Source of the DNA: Allodiplogaster sudhausi
Lineage: Eukaryota > Nematoda > Chromadorea > Rhabditida > Diplogasteridae
Reading direction: 5' to 3'
NCBI GenBank assembly: GCA_945643635.1
Contig: CALZFC010000018.1
Span: 2,133,501 to 2,197,500 of the forward strand
Length of the DNA stretch: 64,000 nucleotides
The notes below the pieces were generated by a model. It did no database searches. It worked only from the letters and a program-made list of their open reading frames with translations, and was not told where the DNA came from. A program made the translations under genes and the position numbers. Below are positions 1-13,366 of this stretch, piece after piece. Position 1 is the first letter of the stretch, and each line of letters opens with the position of its first letter.

Positions 1-242
1 TCGTGAGAAACGATGAGATAGAGAGAAAGGTACTAAAATCGCGGGAAAGAGAGAGAGAGAGAAGAAGAATCCTAATTTTTCCCGCCCTCTGAGACTTTCA
101 CTTTTTCCTTCAGCACCGGTAGATAAAATGCTTTAGTAGGACTCTCCCACTCGATATCACAACATGTAACTCTTTGTTCAGAAGCAATGATTTATTGGTG
201 TGCATTTCAGAACATTAAACAAGAACAAGAATATCTCTGAAA

Positions 243-1599
243 TCATCGCCTGCCGTCGTCCTCAAGACTTTGAGAAGTCGCACAGAACTCGATGAATGAG
301 CAGAAGTCGACTGCGCCTGCTCGGCAGAGACGCCGCTTCTGCTGCTCGCTCAGCAGCGCGAAGCACGCAGCGCGGCCCGCTTCCTCCAGGCCGGGAAGCG
401 CACGGCCTTGAAGAAATTTAGTCAATTCTATTGTTACAATATAAAAAGAGTATATTGGCGATTAAGGTAAGTTCACTTATTATGGTTTATGAATATTTCA
501 TGTTTAAGCCAACTTGTAAAAAAAAACTGTTAACAAAATGATTTAGACCAAGAGTCAATTGATCCAACCGTGTAGACGAAGTTCTCGAGACGCACGACAA
601 CTCTTCCAGAGCGATAAGACGCGGCGCTGACGCTGTGTTCAAGCAGATTCCTCCTTGTGCTGCTCCCCTCCCTCCTCAGGTCCACGCTGATCGATGTTCG
701 CTGTCCCCCAGGCGCATGCAGTAAAAGAGTCAAATCCTCCTTGGTTGCTTTCGTGAACAGCTTTACTGGCTCGAATGTCCTATTTTCTTGCGTAGGCGTG
801 AATCGCTCGCTCTTCAGGCAGTTCAGTTCCTCGTTGCTGAGAAGGCGTCTTCTCGACAGTCCGGCAATCTGCTTCGCAGCGTCGCCCTCGTGATGGAAGA
901 ACTCACGAAACTCGACTGGATGTTCCATTATGCATTCGCTTGAAATGACTTCGCCTCTGCTCCGTGAAAAGAGATAGCGAAACGAGCACTTTTTGTAGTT
1001 CTTGTGGAACTCGAGCCAGTTCTCATACGAAAGCAGAGAGATGTGGTCAGTATCACTCAGTGGAACTGGCTCCTCAACCGTCAGAGAGACATCATAGGGG
1101 ATAAATCCGTGAAATGGATGTGCATAGACACTTCGTATGTGACGTCACTGTCAAAGAGAGATGACGAACTGGTGAAGCTCACGATAGCAAGGCCTCTCGT
1201 GTACAAGGTGATGGGAACGAAGAGACGCGTTGCGGTCGCGAACGCGGCTGTCGAAATGTTGCCGTTATGGGTCGGCACTGGCACTGGCAGCACGCATGTG
1301 GCATGGTGAACGAGTTGCCGTGACGTCATCAGCGCGAGGGGGGTAAGAAAGAGTCGGCAACTGTGACAGTCGGTCGGAGAGTTCACCAGCCAAGGGAAGC
1401 TTGGGTATGAGAGGGGGTCCTGGTGGAGAAGACGATGGGCCACGGACGAGAATTCCACAGAGTTGACGTCGATCTGAGTCTCCTGACGCCAGAGAATCGC
1501 GTGATCGGAGACGGCGAGAATTTTCGGGACGTTGTGCACTTCCTCCATGGAGACGTCGCATGGAAAGCAGCCGAGAGGAGACAGGGCGCGAACAGCCAT
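243..1599 (-). pseudogene. Tandem paralogue A of an unidentified gene, probably frame-disrupted
   Basis: I do not recognise the product. The start codon at 1599-1597 follows a TTTTAG acceptor by 8 bases. The first exon reads MAVRALSPLG..., then SVAHRLL and HHATCVLPVPVP, and continues past LFDSDVTYE to a stop at 1081. Homologous sequence resumes in another frame as VEEPVPLSDTDH and runs through MEHPVEFREFF, EHSVSAASYRSGRVVVRLEN to about 530. A last exon (243 to about 410) ends LEEAGRAACFALLSEQQKRR...EDDGRR and a stop. The same blocks in the same order occur in copy C (3183-4428), which shows these are real gene parts. The frame break near 1080 could be a small intron, but I see no good splice pair, so decay or an assembly error is likelier. 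No signal peptide or membrane segment is evident. The role is unknown. Confidence 0.5.
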
Positions 1600-2039
1600 T
1601 GATTACTCTAAAAGGAAGAGTCGATTCAGGAGAGAGCGAGAGAGTGAGAGAGAAATATCTATAACAATAATTGCATACCAAAATAGTAAATATTATTTTG
1701 GAAAGAAGAGCAATTCAAGCAGTGACAAAACAAAGGAAGCAGAATCAAGAAACCAAAAAACTACGAATGAATTACAAAAAGAAGTGAAGATTCTCACTAC
1801 ACATATGTAGGCTTAATTATTTGCCATTCGAGGCTGTGCTAAATGAATATTATTGGTCAATGAGGCGCTAATCATGCCAGATAGGTCGATCCATGACGAT
1901 CCGCGAAGACAGGAAGTATGCAACCGGGTCATTGAGTAACAGTGGGATGCGCTATGGAAGAAGGAAACGAGTTGAGATGGAAAGCGTTTAATCAAGTAAA
2001 TTTTTGACCGAAATGAAAAGTTGTCACTCTGGACATGTC

Positions 2040-2116
2040 CATTTTGGCATTGTTTTGAGCACAGATAGAGAGAGAGAGAAAGAGAGAGAGAGCGAGAGAG
2101 AGAGAGAGAGAAAGAA

Positions 2117-2147
<31 letters not shown>

Positions 2148-2222
2148 ACGAAAGAGACAGAGAACGAAAGAGACAGAGAAAGAGAGAACGACAGAGAGAG
2201 AAAGAGAGAGAGAGAACGAGAT
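2040..2222. repeat. GA-rich microsatellite between paralogues A and B
   Basis: This is an interrupted (GA)n tract with AAAG and ACAG variants. It lies just past the 3' end of the coding-like part of copy B. The open frames running through it on both strands are repeat artefacts (alternating Arg/Glu or Leu/Ser). Confidence 0.95.
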
Positions 2223-2249
2223 ATGAGGATGTAGATGCCCCATGTAATC

Positions 2250-2813
2250 GTGATGCTTAAGATCTCGACAACGACGTCACCGTCAAAAAACGGTGAAGAT
2301 GACGAGACGCGCACAATTGTGATGAGTGAGGGACTAGGGAAGCGGGCGCAAACAGCTGCGTTGCGGTCACGTTCGAGGTCGTCCAACACGCAACCGTCAC
2401 GATGTTCGAGTCCGTAGGCGATAGCAAAGGCAGCACGAGTGTTGCGTGGTGTGTGAGTGATGGAGATGACGTCATCGGCGCAAGAGGCGTCAAAAAGAAA
2501 AAGCAACCGAAGCAGTCACCGAATGCGTGATTAGAAACGAAGAATCAGGAAACGACGAGCGGACGCAGGGAAGTCGTTGGAGGAAGCATCGATCGATAGT
2601 GGATGCCACCAGAGTCGATCGATAGTGGATGCCACCAGAGTCGATCGATAGTGGATGCCACCAGAGTCGATCGATAGTGGATGCCACCAGAGTCGATCGA
2701 TAGTGGATGCCACCAGAGTCGATCGATAGTGGATGCCACCAGAGGATCGAGAATCTGCGGTGGCGACCCTTCATGGAGAACTCGGCGATTGGCGTGAGAG
2801 CACGCACCGCCAT
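2250..2813 (-). pseudogene. Paralogue B, truncated copy of the same gene family
   Basis: The start codon at 2813-2811 is preceded by a TTTTCAG acceptor 12 bases upstream. It opens MAVRALTPIAEFSMKGRH, close to copy A. A 26-bp minisatellite then interrupts the first exon. Homology resumes as LTHHATLVLPLLSP, FFDGDVVVEIL and fades into the GA tract near 2230. The downstream GRVVVR block and the terminal exon found in A and C are missing. It is therefore a 3'-truncated, repeat-invaded copy. Confidence 0.5.
2591..2746. repeat. 26-bp minisatellite, six near-perfect copies
   Basis: The unit begins GATCGATAGTGGATGCCACC and repeats at 2591, 2617, 2643, 2669, 2695 and 2721, with essentially no divergence. 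The period is not a multiple of three, so every third unit returns to frame and no stop appears on the minus strand. It sits inside copy B where A and C have unique coding sequence. Confidence 0.95.
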
Positions 2814-3182
2814 TGTCTGACTCCACTGAAAACACAACAATAGGCAGGGGTGAAGATGCATAATCAAAACCATTGGATTCTTTAAAGCCTCTGGAGACAT
2901 GTTCATTATTGCACGAGCACGTAAAAGACCCTGTGCAATTTTAACGGATTAAAAAAAAATTAAGTATGAATACTCTTGCTTCCGAGAGATTTCACAGCAA
3001 TTGATTATTCGACTAAATTTCATCTTATTGTCACTCTGAGCCTAAGCTCTTTCTCTTTCGGCATCCACTATCGAGTTAATTTATTCGGCAAGCGATTTTC
3101 CGACGTTCACGAAAAAGAGCATTGCTTCGAAAGCTTTATCCAATATGAAACGCATGAAAGAAGTAGAGGGTAGAGTGAAGAT

Positions 3183-4428
3183 TCAAGAGTTGCTCTCTGC
3201 CTCAGTCAGGAGCTGCACGAGCGAGTGGAAGTCTTCCTCGCGCTCGCTCAAGAAATGCTGCTTCGCGCGTTCGCCAAGCAGTCCGAGGCAAGCATCGCGG
3301 GCCATGTCCTCCAGAGTCGACGACACGCCCCCGAACACCCCCTGTAATATGGTCATCGGTTTTACTTTAAAGTTTTCCCAACAGTCTGTCAAATCATAAT
3401 GAAACAAAAATAAGTCGCATGTACAATAAGTATCATCCTTAGTAACAACGCAACTGAACAAAATAACTAAGCACTTCCTTACCATATACAAGGTCTTTCC
3501 GAAGCGCACGACGACACGTCCGCGTTGGGATGCGACGACGGTGCAGTCGTGCTGGGAACGTCTGATGACCCTGGCGGAGTTCCTCTGCTTGCATGCCCTT
3601 GCACACGCCACGCTTCGGTCGCCGACCGCGTAGACGCACAGCTGTTTTATCACCGTGCCATTTTTGCTGTGGCCGATGGGCACGGGCTCGGCAGCAAAGA
3701 TGGTCGGCTTGAGCCGTCGCCAGCCGCGTCGCCCACTTCAAGTCTCCGGCCGTCTTTATCTGCGGACGACGTCGACTCCGTCTCGCAAGAAGATCTCGGA
3801 GAACAGCTCGTCATCCACTTCAGGCGACGCCGGCGGAACCAGTTCCATGAGGAAGTCGCTCGAAAGGACGCCTCCGTTCTTCTCGCCCGTCGCGTGCCAG
3901 TCATTGTAATAGCGAATACTACCGGAGGGCGATTCATCCATGCCCACGATCGGGAAATCTCGCGTGTCGGAGAGGACCGGATAAATTCTCTCAAAAGTGA
4001 CGTCATCGCCGTCAAAGAGTGGCGACGAGTTGGAGGTGACGCACACTAAAGTAGCCTCGTTCTCGGGGGTTGGCACGGTCACAAGCAGCTCCGTGGCCTT
4101 CAGGAAAAACCCCGCGTATACAATGCTGCCGAATAGGTACACCCTTAGCGGCAGCACGCATGTCGCGTGTTGCGTGAGCGGTCGAAAACGGGGTCCCCAG
4201 AGAGAGGGGCGTCAGAAACAAGCAGAAAACAAGGTAGCGATCAGTGTTGCCATCGTTGTCGGGCAGCAGCCGCAGAGAGTGAGCCGGGAATTCGGACGAC
4301 GTTTTAAAGATCGGCCGGGAATGTCTCCAGAGGAGGGCATGGTCAGAAACGGCGAGAAGAGTCGGATGGAGGAGTCGCGAAGAGTCGTAGGAGATCGTGG
4401 CGAAGGGAACGAGAGAACGCAGAGTCAT
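3183..4428 (-). pseudogene. Paralogue C, longest copy, with frame breaks
   Basis: The start at 4428-4426 lies downstream of a GTTCAG acceptor. The first block reads MTLRSLVPFATISYDSSRLL and LLAVSDHALLWRH, matching copy A. A second block in another frame (about 4165-3756) reads HATCVLPLRVYLFGSI, then SSPLFDGDDVTFERIYP, and stops at 3756. A third (about 3710-3480) reads EPVPIGHSKNGTV and VASQRGRVVVRFGKTLYM. A final exon (3183 to about 3345) contains LEDMARDACLGLLGERAKQ. At least two frame changes lack convincing introns, so I call it a pseudogene, although short unannotated introns cannot be excluded. Beta-rich blocks ending in a helical exon could suggest a propeller protein, but that is only a guess. 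Confidence 0.5.
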
Positions 4429-4509
4429 GCCCTGTTCACGGCTGGAATGGCCTGACCTGAACAGAGGCAACTCCCCCTCCCTATACCATCATACATATCG
4501 ATGACCCTT

Positions 4510-4552
<43 letters not shown>

Positions 4553-4565
4553 GGGAGAGAGAGAA

Positions 4566-4608
<43 letters not shown>

Positions 4609-4609
4609 A

Positions 4610-4640
<31 letters not shown>

Positions 4641-4655
4641 AAGAGAGAGAGATAA
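4510..4655. repeat. GA microsatellite upstream of paralogue C
   Basis: A (GA)n tract with GGGAGA and AAAG variants, about 80 bases upstream of the copy C start on the minus strand. From 4655 to 5190 I see only AG-rich sequence and no gene. Confidence 0.95.
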
Positions 4656-5194
4656 CAGAGGAGCAGACCGAATAGAGAGAACGAGAGCAATGGAGAGAAA
4701 AATAATGTTGAAGAAAGAAAAAGTGTGTGTGCAAATGAGTAAGAGATAGTTAAAACAAGGAATGAGAGAGCGAGAAGAGACAACAAAAGGAAGCAAACGA
4801 GGGATGAATATGGAGATACTGAATGCGTACAGCAAAGGAGATAGAGATACAGTATGGGTGTGTATGTGGGAGAGAGAGAGAGAGAGCGAGAGAAATGAAG
4901 AGAGGGAAAATCTGGGTGTCTTTAATGAGTGAGAAGCTAATTGCATCCTGGACAGATAAGTTCTGTTCTCTCTCCACTGAATCATCTGATTGCTTAACTT
5001 TTCACGATCTCTGCATTTCATTCTTGAGACCAATCTTATCACCTTGATCAACGGTAAAAACGTTCTTTTATACGCTTGATGCATTGCATACTTGTCATTA
5101 AAAAAGCAACAGTTCTCATTGCCAGTCATACCTTTATTCGGTGCCTAGGCTAGCAGGACAATGAAAGAGGCTCTCTCTCTCTCTTCTCCGTCCC

Positions 5195-5942
5195 TCACTT
5201 GCGTGTCTTGACCTCCTCCTTGCTCTGGTCGATCTCGAACGCGAAGCCCTTCGCGCCGACCGTCTCGGCAGAGGGCGCGGCGGGGTCTGTCGTCGGCGTC
5301 AACTTCTCCTGCTCTCTCTTCTTCTTCCTCTCCTTGCTCGGCTTGCTGCGGCCAGACTTCGAGTTATAGCTCTGAATATGGAGGAGCAGGAATCCACTTT
5401 TCGCTGCTTTTCAGTCTCTCCCTCTTTTTATCTCTCTCTCTCTCTCCATCTTGTTATAATGTCGCTTACTTTTTCCTCTCCTCCCATTCTCCCGCTCTTC
5501 TTCTCTAACCTGAAATTCTTTCCCCTCTCTCTCTCTTTCTCTCGCTCTCTCCCTTCTCCACCCAAACCTTCTTGAATTTGATAGTCCGCAGCAGCTCGAA
5601 GTCTTTCTCAGTCGGTGGTCGCGAGAGCGGACGACGGGAGAAGACCCCGAAGATCAAGAAGAAGGTCAAGCCAATCGAAGCGGCGATCATGAACAGAATC
5701 ACTGAAGGGAGAAGAGAGAGATGCAGAGCGAGAGAGAGAAAATGATAGGGCAAGAATACATGGATAACCGTTACGAAATACAGAAGAAAAAGATTTCGAG
5801 AACTTTATATATTCATTGTTGTTCAATGATGATAGGCAAGTTGAAGGGGGGGGGGTCTGCTTGTCATGGACGAACCTCCGCATGCGTATGAACGCACGGG
5901 CGGGACGATCACTTTGAAGACGTCTTCTTTCTCTGATGGCAT
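5195..5942 (-). CDS. Small single-pass membrane protein, three exons
   Basis: I do not recognise the family. The start at 5942-5940 opens MPSEKEDVFKVIVPPVRSY, and a donor follows after about 22 residues. The second exon (about 5569-5700) encodes a hydrophobic segment, VILFMIAASIGLTFFLIFGV, and then RRPLSRPPTEKDFELLRTIK. The third exon (5195-5371) encodes a very basic tail with KPSKERKKKREQ and ends EEVKTRK and a TGA. Reading phases match across both introns, giving about 125 residues with one membrane segment near residues 23-42 and a lysine/arginine-rich C-terminus. Orientation in the membrane is unknown. The intron after exon 2 starts a GA tract within about 15 bases of the donor. The exon model is probably right. 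Confidence 0.6.
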
Positions 5943-6432
5943 CCTTCTTGCCAGAGAAGGCGACCGTCTCCCACGAGAAAACGCGCTCTAGAATGATGAT
6001 AGAATGATGCGCTCTCACACACTTTTACTATCAAGAACACTTGTTGAATCGAAATCAGTTCAATCAGAATAAACCAAATCATTTTAAGTATCATTGCACC
6101 TACACTTCACTTTAAAAGTGCTCTTCCTATCAAGAATTGCACCAACCCTAAGAATTGTTAATTTGCAGATGACCAAAACTTGACTCAAGTCTGCATCATT
6201 GTCGGAATCTCCAATGCTCCCTGATATGGATTGCAATATATTGTTAGAAACACCAGCATGTTCTAATCGAGTGATCTTTCAAGTAAACATATTCCACAAT
6301 CAACTTCACACATTCTTGTCCTCCCGTGTTATGTAAATAATAGCCATTAAATGTAACAATTTATGAGCCGCCGGAGGCATAAACGAAAACAACAAAAACA
6401 GTGTCGTCTGGGGGACGTCGCGGCTTTCCTTC

Positions 6433-8322
<1,890 letters not shown>

Positions 8323-8955
8323 GGTTACCCCTGTAGGAACGAGAAATCACGATTAACGACGGCAAAAACAGCAGAAACACATGCGGCCAACAAAAAGCGC
8401 AACTCGGCAACTAAATAAAGTAAAACAACAACTAAGCAATTATGCCTTTCTTTACTTAAAACCTCTAAAACAGTGTGAAAAATATAATTCAAAGCCGAGG
8501 AGCCCTAGCTACCGTAATAATTTTCCATACAGGGCCACTGAGGAAATTCAAACTTTTAGTGTGAGAATACGGTGCCAGTGTGGTTCTAATGGCACAACAC
8601 TTACCGTCTCGTCTTGGCACCACACTAAAATGAACGTTTAAGTTGCTTTTTCTCTGACCACGGATTCGATAACCTTTTTTCTTTCTGATTTATTCGATGA
8701 TGAATTTCAAGCATGTTGAGCTTTATCGTTCGTATTGAATGAATCTTGTTCCTTCTATAGTGCTGCCTCATATCAGCACGAACAGATTCCGAAGATTTGT
8801 ACTAATGGTATTCTTTTTTTCTTTTGACGAATTGCGCTATATCATATTTGTTTAAGTGGAAGTAAGTAGCAACCCATCATATATGTTTTTGATGATAATG
8901 AAATATCGTATCCTAATGCCTAACTTATTTGGAACTTCTTCCCAGATTGTCCGGA
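8323..8955. promoter_or_regulatory. Divergent intergenic region between S9 and LSM1
   Basis: About 630 bases separate the two start codons. AT-rich sequence with no open reading frame of note; it presumably carries both promoters. No specific element can be assigned beyond the 3' splice acceptors just before each ATG. Confidence 0.5.
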
Positions 8956-9834
8956 ATGAATCTCCCCGATCCATTTCTGCCAGGCGCCATCTCTTTGCTC
9001 GAGCAGCTTGACAAGCGCATTCTGGTCGAACTTCGTGATGGCAGAAAGCTCATCGGCTTCCTCCGTAGCATCGACCAATTCGCCAATCTTGTCCTTGACG
9101 ACGTCAGTTATTTTCTTCCTTTATGTCCTAGTTTCTAGCTAATTTAGCTTTATGTAATTGCTTACGAAGAAAGTAGACAATAATCGGCTGAGTGATTGCA
9201 AAATTATCCAAGTCCTGATTATCATTCCGGCTTGTTAATCTGTTCTAAAATACTTGTACATCTTACGAATGCGCTTACATGGTTTTTTCAGCTCGAAACT
9301 TGCAATTTTTATGAAATCTGCAAGGATGCTATAATTATCAAAAGGAAATTTATTTAGTTTAAGACGACGAAGATTTAAGGTGGTCGAGAGGACATTCCTG
9401 GAGAAGTTCTACTCCGAGATTAGCCACGGCATTCTCTTGATTCGCGGTGAGAATGTAGTCTTAGCGGGCGAGCTCGACGAAACCATCCAAACCGGCCTGA
9501 CCAAGGTGTAGCTTTTCTACCGAATATGTTGAAATTATTTGTTTGAAATGTTTTTTCTCTCCCTTTAAAAAATATGTTAATAATAATTAGTAATAAGTTT
9601 CTAAATTCGCGTTTCTACTCTTTGTGGCTTTATTCATTAAAAAAAAACAAAGCGGAAGTGTTTGCTGTATGCGTTTTCATTTGAGTTTCGAGTGGTTTCT
9701 TTTGAAAGGTTAATTCCATATTTCAGGTAAGCATAGAAGAGATGCGTCGAATCGAAGAAGAACTGGAATCTAAACCCGGAGGAGAGGAAGGCGGAGGGGT
9801 CAGGCGGGATAATACCCTTGACGACCACTTTTAG
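8956..9834 (+). CDS. lsm-1: U6 snRNA-associated Sm-like protein LSm1
   Basis: LSm1 is part of the cytoplasmic LSm1-7 ring, which binds oligoadenylated 3' ends and promotes decapping in 5'-3' mRNA decay. Three exons, 8956-9102, 9380-9505 and 9727-9834, join in frame into 126 residues (human LSm1 is 133). Exon 1 carries the Sm1 motif with LLEQLDKRILVELRDGRKLI and GFLRSIDQFANLVLDD. Exon 2 carries Sm2 with HGILLIRGENVVLAGELDE. Exon 3 has the helical tail MRRIEEELESK and ends LDDHF. The ATG follows a TTCCCAG acceptor by 10 bases. Every conserved block is present, so it looks functional. Confidence 0.96.
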
Positions 9835-11600
9835 ACCACTTCCTGATCCCCATCATGAAATAGGTATTTCTATGACCCTATCCGCCCTGTTCACAGATTC
9901 CGGCCCTTGAAATAGTTGATTTTGAAGCCAAATACTCTACATTTGCTACTTTTCGGAAAACGCTTCTTTTACCTTTTCACAAATGTATGAGCATTTCTTC
10001 ACAAATGTAGGTTGATCATTCTTCAGTTCCCTGTCGCCGGAGTGCTCCACAATTGTCCACCTTTTATGGGTATTTCTGACTTTGCCATTCGCATTTTGAT
10101 AAGTTTTGTATTTGAAGATTACTGCTTAAGATTAGATTTGTTCAGACGCGGATTGCGGGTCTGTGTTTCTTTCTGAGTTGAAGGCGTAATTTTACTTTCT
10201 TTTTCATGTTACTTCGTTTACTAAGAGATGTGATGACCTGTTTGCCACGATAAACCACTTCTCTTTATTTGATGATGTTCGGGGGAAAATATGATTGCTT
10301 TGGCTGTTGTCCCGCGGCTTTGGTAGTACCGTAAAACAAGTATTTTCTCAACTATTGAAATGCCTTGTCGTTGAAAATGGCAAAGAAGAAGTAGGTTTCA
10401 TAGTAAGGAAGTTGAACTTTTTGTCAGGCTTTTGATTCGGATCGAGTTATTTGCTTGAAGTTTCTCTCATGGCCATTTGGACAGTTGAATAGTTCTCCAA
10501 CATGACAAAAAGAAGCAGGAAAGTTGAATGAAAGAAGATAAAATCTAATTTGGAAGAGAGGAAAGCCGGACTGACTGCAACCGTTTTAAGGGCAAGAGCA
10601 GGTCTTCAGTGCATCTCCCACCGAAGCAGGAACACTACCTCTCTCTCCACAGTGCCCATCGCTCGCTTGGCAACATTTTTCGTAAGTTATTCTTTTTTAA
10701 TGTTTAGAAATTATTTGATGCCTTATGTTTCTACCATTCTCCCCCCCCCCCCTTTATTACAAAGACAAACTATTCGTTCCTACAATTGTTCCCTTTCCAT
10801 TTCGCTCTCAAAATCGTTCCAAGTCGACCTAAACTCCTTTCCACCTCCCATACATTTTAATCACCTTCTTTCCCGATTTATAAGGGATAGAAGAGGGTTG
10901 AGTCGCACAAAGTAGAATGATAGACAGGTCACATGACAACTGATGATAAGGTGATAATCCTGGAACATTCCCTTCCCAGCCCTGCACTTGTCAACAGCGC
11001 CCTCTCTCTTATCTCTTGTCAGTAGTATGACGTTGTTGGCCCCTCTTCCATTTTACGAGCGTGCTCGTATTTCTTACTGTTTCTTACTTTCGTTCTTCTC
11101 CTCTTTCACTCTCCTGTTTATGAATGTATGCCCTCACAGGTTTATTGATTATTCTTTCCAGATGAGAAGCAAAAATGAAACTTTATTCATCTGGTTTTTA
11201 CATTTTTTTTTGTTTAAATGAGCGTAGTTTTAACTGGTAATTCATATTTCTTTTCAAATTTTTTTTTGTATTGTTCATTAATAGTTGCTCCCCACTTCTC
11301 ATAATTCCAGCGTTGTTTTTTCTCCTGTTTCCTACCTGTATTTCGTTCGCTGCTCTTCGTCCTTTATCTTTCTCCTGTTCTGTTCTTTCCTTTTGCCCTC
11401 GTCCTCTCCTTCTCCCTCTCTGCCTGCCTCTCCTTCTCTTCTCTCTTCTATCTCTCTCCTCCACTAAATTCTGCCGATGTGTTAACGCTGTCCTTGTGCT
11501 CCTGTGCTGGTAATGATTGTTATGATGTCTTCAGCATGCTTCTTCTATTCCTCACCTGTTCTTTTTATTATACAGTCCTTTATACCTCTCCCTTTCACTC

Positions 11601-11652
<52 letters not shown>

Positions 11653-12231
11653 GTTTGTCTCTCTCTCTCTGTCTTTCGTTTCTCTATTTCTCTCTCTCTC
11701 TCTCTTTTCTCTCCTTGTCTTCTCCTCACACCTCTGCTTCGTTCTATTCCCGCACAGTCTGTTCCAATCTGCTCGCAATAGAGTACACAACTTGATAAGT
11801 ACTTATGGGAACACGTCATTCTTTATTGTGCAAGGTTCTGTCAATGGCAAATATTAATTTAAATGACTTTAATAACTACAGAATATTGTCGTGATCTTAC
11901 TTTTTGTTCGCCGGCTTTTCATTAAAGATTTTTTTATACTTAGTGGACTTAGCACTTTAAAGGGGTATTCTTGTTGGCATAGCTGGTCGAGTGAAAGGTG
12001 TTGGAGCTTCTCCCAGTCAATAGAAGGTGGAATTATCGTGCTATTCACATGCTCCTATGTCTCTTGAAATGTTTCCATATTCTTCTTCATAACCATGTTT
12101 AACCGTCAAAATTCATTCCGTCTTGTATTCCTCATTACATGCCTTTGCGCCGTTATCACTGACAGCTGATGAAGAAAGTAGTTCTTTTTGGATAGAAGAG
12201 ATTGAGACACATCATTTTGATTCATACCTAT

Positions 12232-12269
<38 letters not shown>

Positions 12270-13345
12270 TGTATGTGTGTTTCACTCTCTCGCTATCTCT
12301 CTCTGTGTGTTTATTTCGCTCACTCTCTCTCTCTCTCACTCTCACTTCCTCTCTGTCTCACACTTTCTTTCTCTCTCCCTCTCTTCATCTTCCTTTCTCC
12401 TCGCACTCCATCTTGCTCCTATAAAATACATGTTGCTGTCATTCTGTCGCCTTCTCAATTGACTCCCGGCTTTTTCTCTATAGTTATTGTGTAGAGCGGC
12501 AGGCTAAGTCGTGTTTAATTCTGAAACTCGCTCTGATCAGACCACTTTTCGTTCTGTATCTTTCCCATCTTCTTTCCTATTTTCTCACCGTCTCTCCATC
12601 TCTAAACCTCTTATTCTTCTACCTGTTACATGGACCCAACCTCTCCCCATCTACTAATGACTGTTTCTCTCTCACGTTCTTTCACACTCTCACTCTCTCC
12701 CTGACTATTTCGCATATCCTTTCTCTCCCTAGTCCCCTCCCCTTCCACACTCCCCTCCCCTTCCCTCATTCTCGCTCTCTTTTTCTCTTCCCCACTCCCC
12801 AGTGCACAATGCACAACACACTTTTCCAACATGCAGCGCTAGCTTCCGTCCCTCTTGCACTTTTAGATTTGATTCTGGCCCGGTAATGATTCGAGCGGAC
12901 CTCTCTTCGCACTCTGTGTCTCTATTTCTATAGAGTATCTTCACTAGCTTTACACTTTCTCACTCTTTCTCCCTCTCCCTTTCTCCTCTCTCTCTCGCTC
13001 TCTCTCTCTCTCACTCTCTCTCTCTCTCTTTCTCTATTTCTCTCTCTCTATTTCCTCACATGAATTGCCCGCGGCTCATCGTCACTTTCCATCTTTCGCC
13101 CCGGTCACAGTCTCTTTCCGGATGTCCACCTTTCGTTTATGTAATTAGACTCACTCTGCGCATGAACACGCCCGCTGCCCAGCAACGTAGCAGGGCTTTA
13201 TGAGTGAAAGAGGCTAGAGAAAGAGAGAGAGAGGGAAATAGAGACTAAGAGAGGTTGAAAAAGAGACAGTTAAAAAAAGAAAGAAGAGGAAGCATGTTTG
13301 AATGCAGGCAGATCCTGCTAGCTCCGGTGCATCCATTCCCCCTCC
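9835..13345. other. Gene-poor interval rich in CT tracts
   Basis: No supported gene in 3.5 kb. It contains CT microsatellites near 11600-11710, 12235-12390 and 12990-13060, a run of 12 C at 10741-10752, and AT-rich sequence. Open frames here are low-complexity Leu/Ser repeats. The right end is presumably the UMP-CMP kinase promoter region. Confidence 0.7.
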
Positions 13346-13366
13346 ATTTCAGGTTCACTCTTCCGC

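Noticed and set aside
2004..2243. Open frames on both strands of Arg/Glu and Leu/Ser
   Set aside because: Microsatellite artefacts. The same applies to frames at 4425-5129, 11545-11857, 12106-12494, 26224-26635, 30557-30902 and 50448-50699.
2591..2746. 26-bp repeats considered as CRISPR
   Set aside because: No spacers between units; simple minisatellite.
3525..4049. Plus-strand 174-codon frame
   Set aside because: It is antisense to paralogue C, whose minus-strand blocks match copies A and B.
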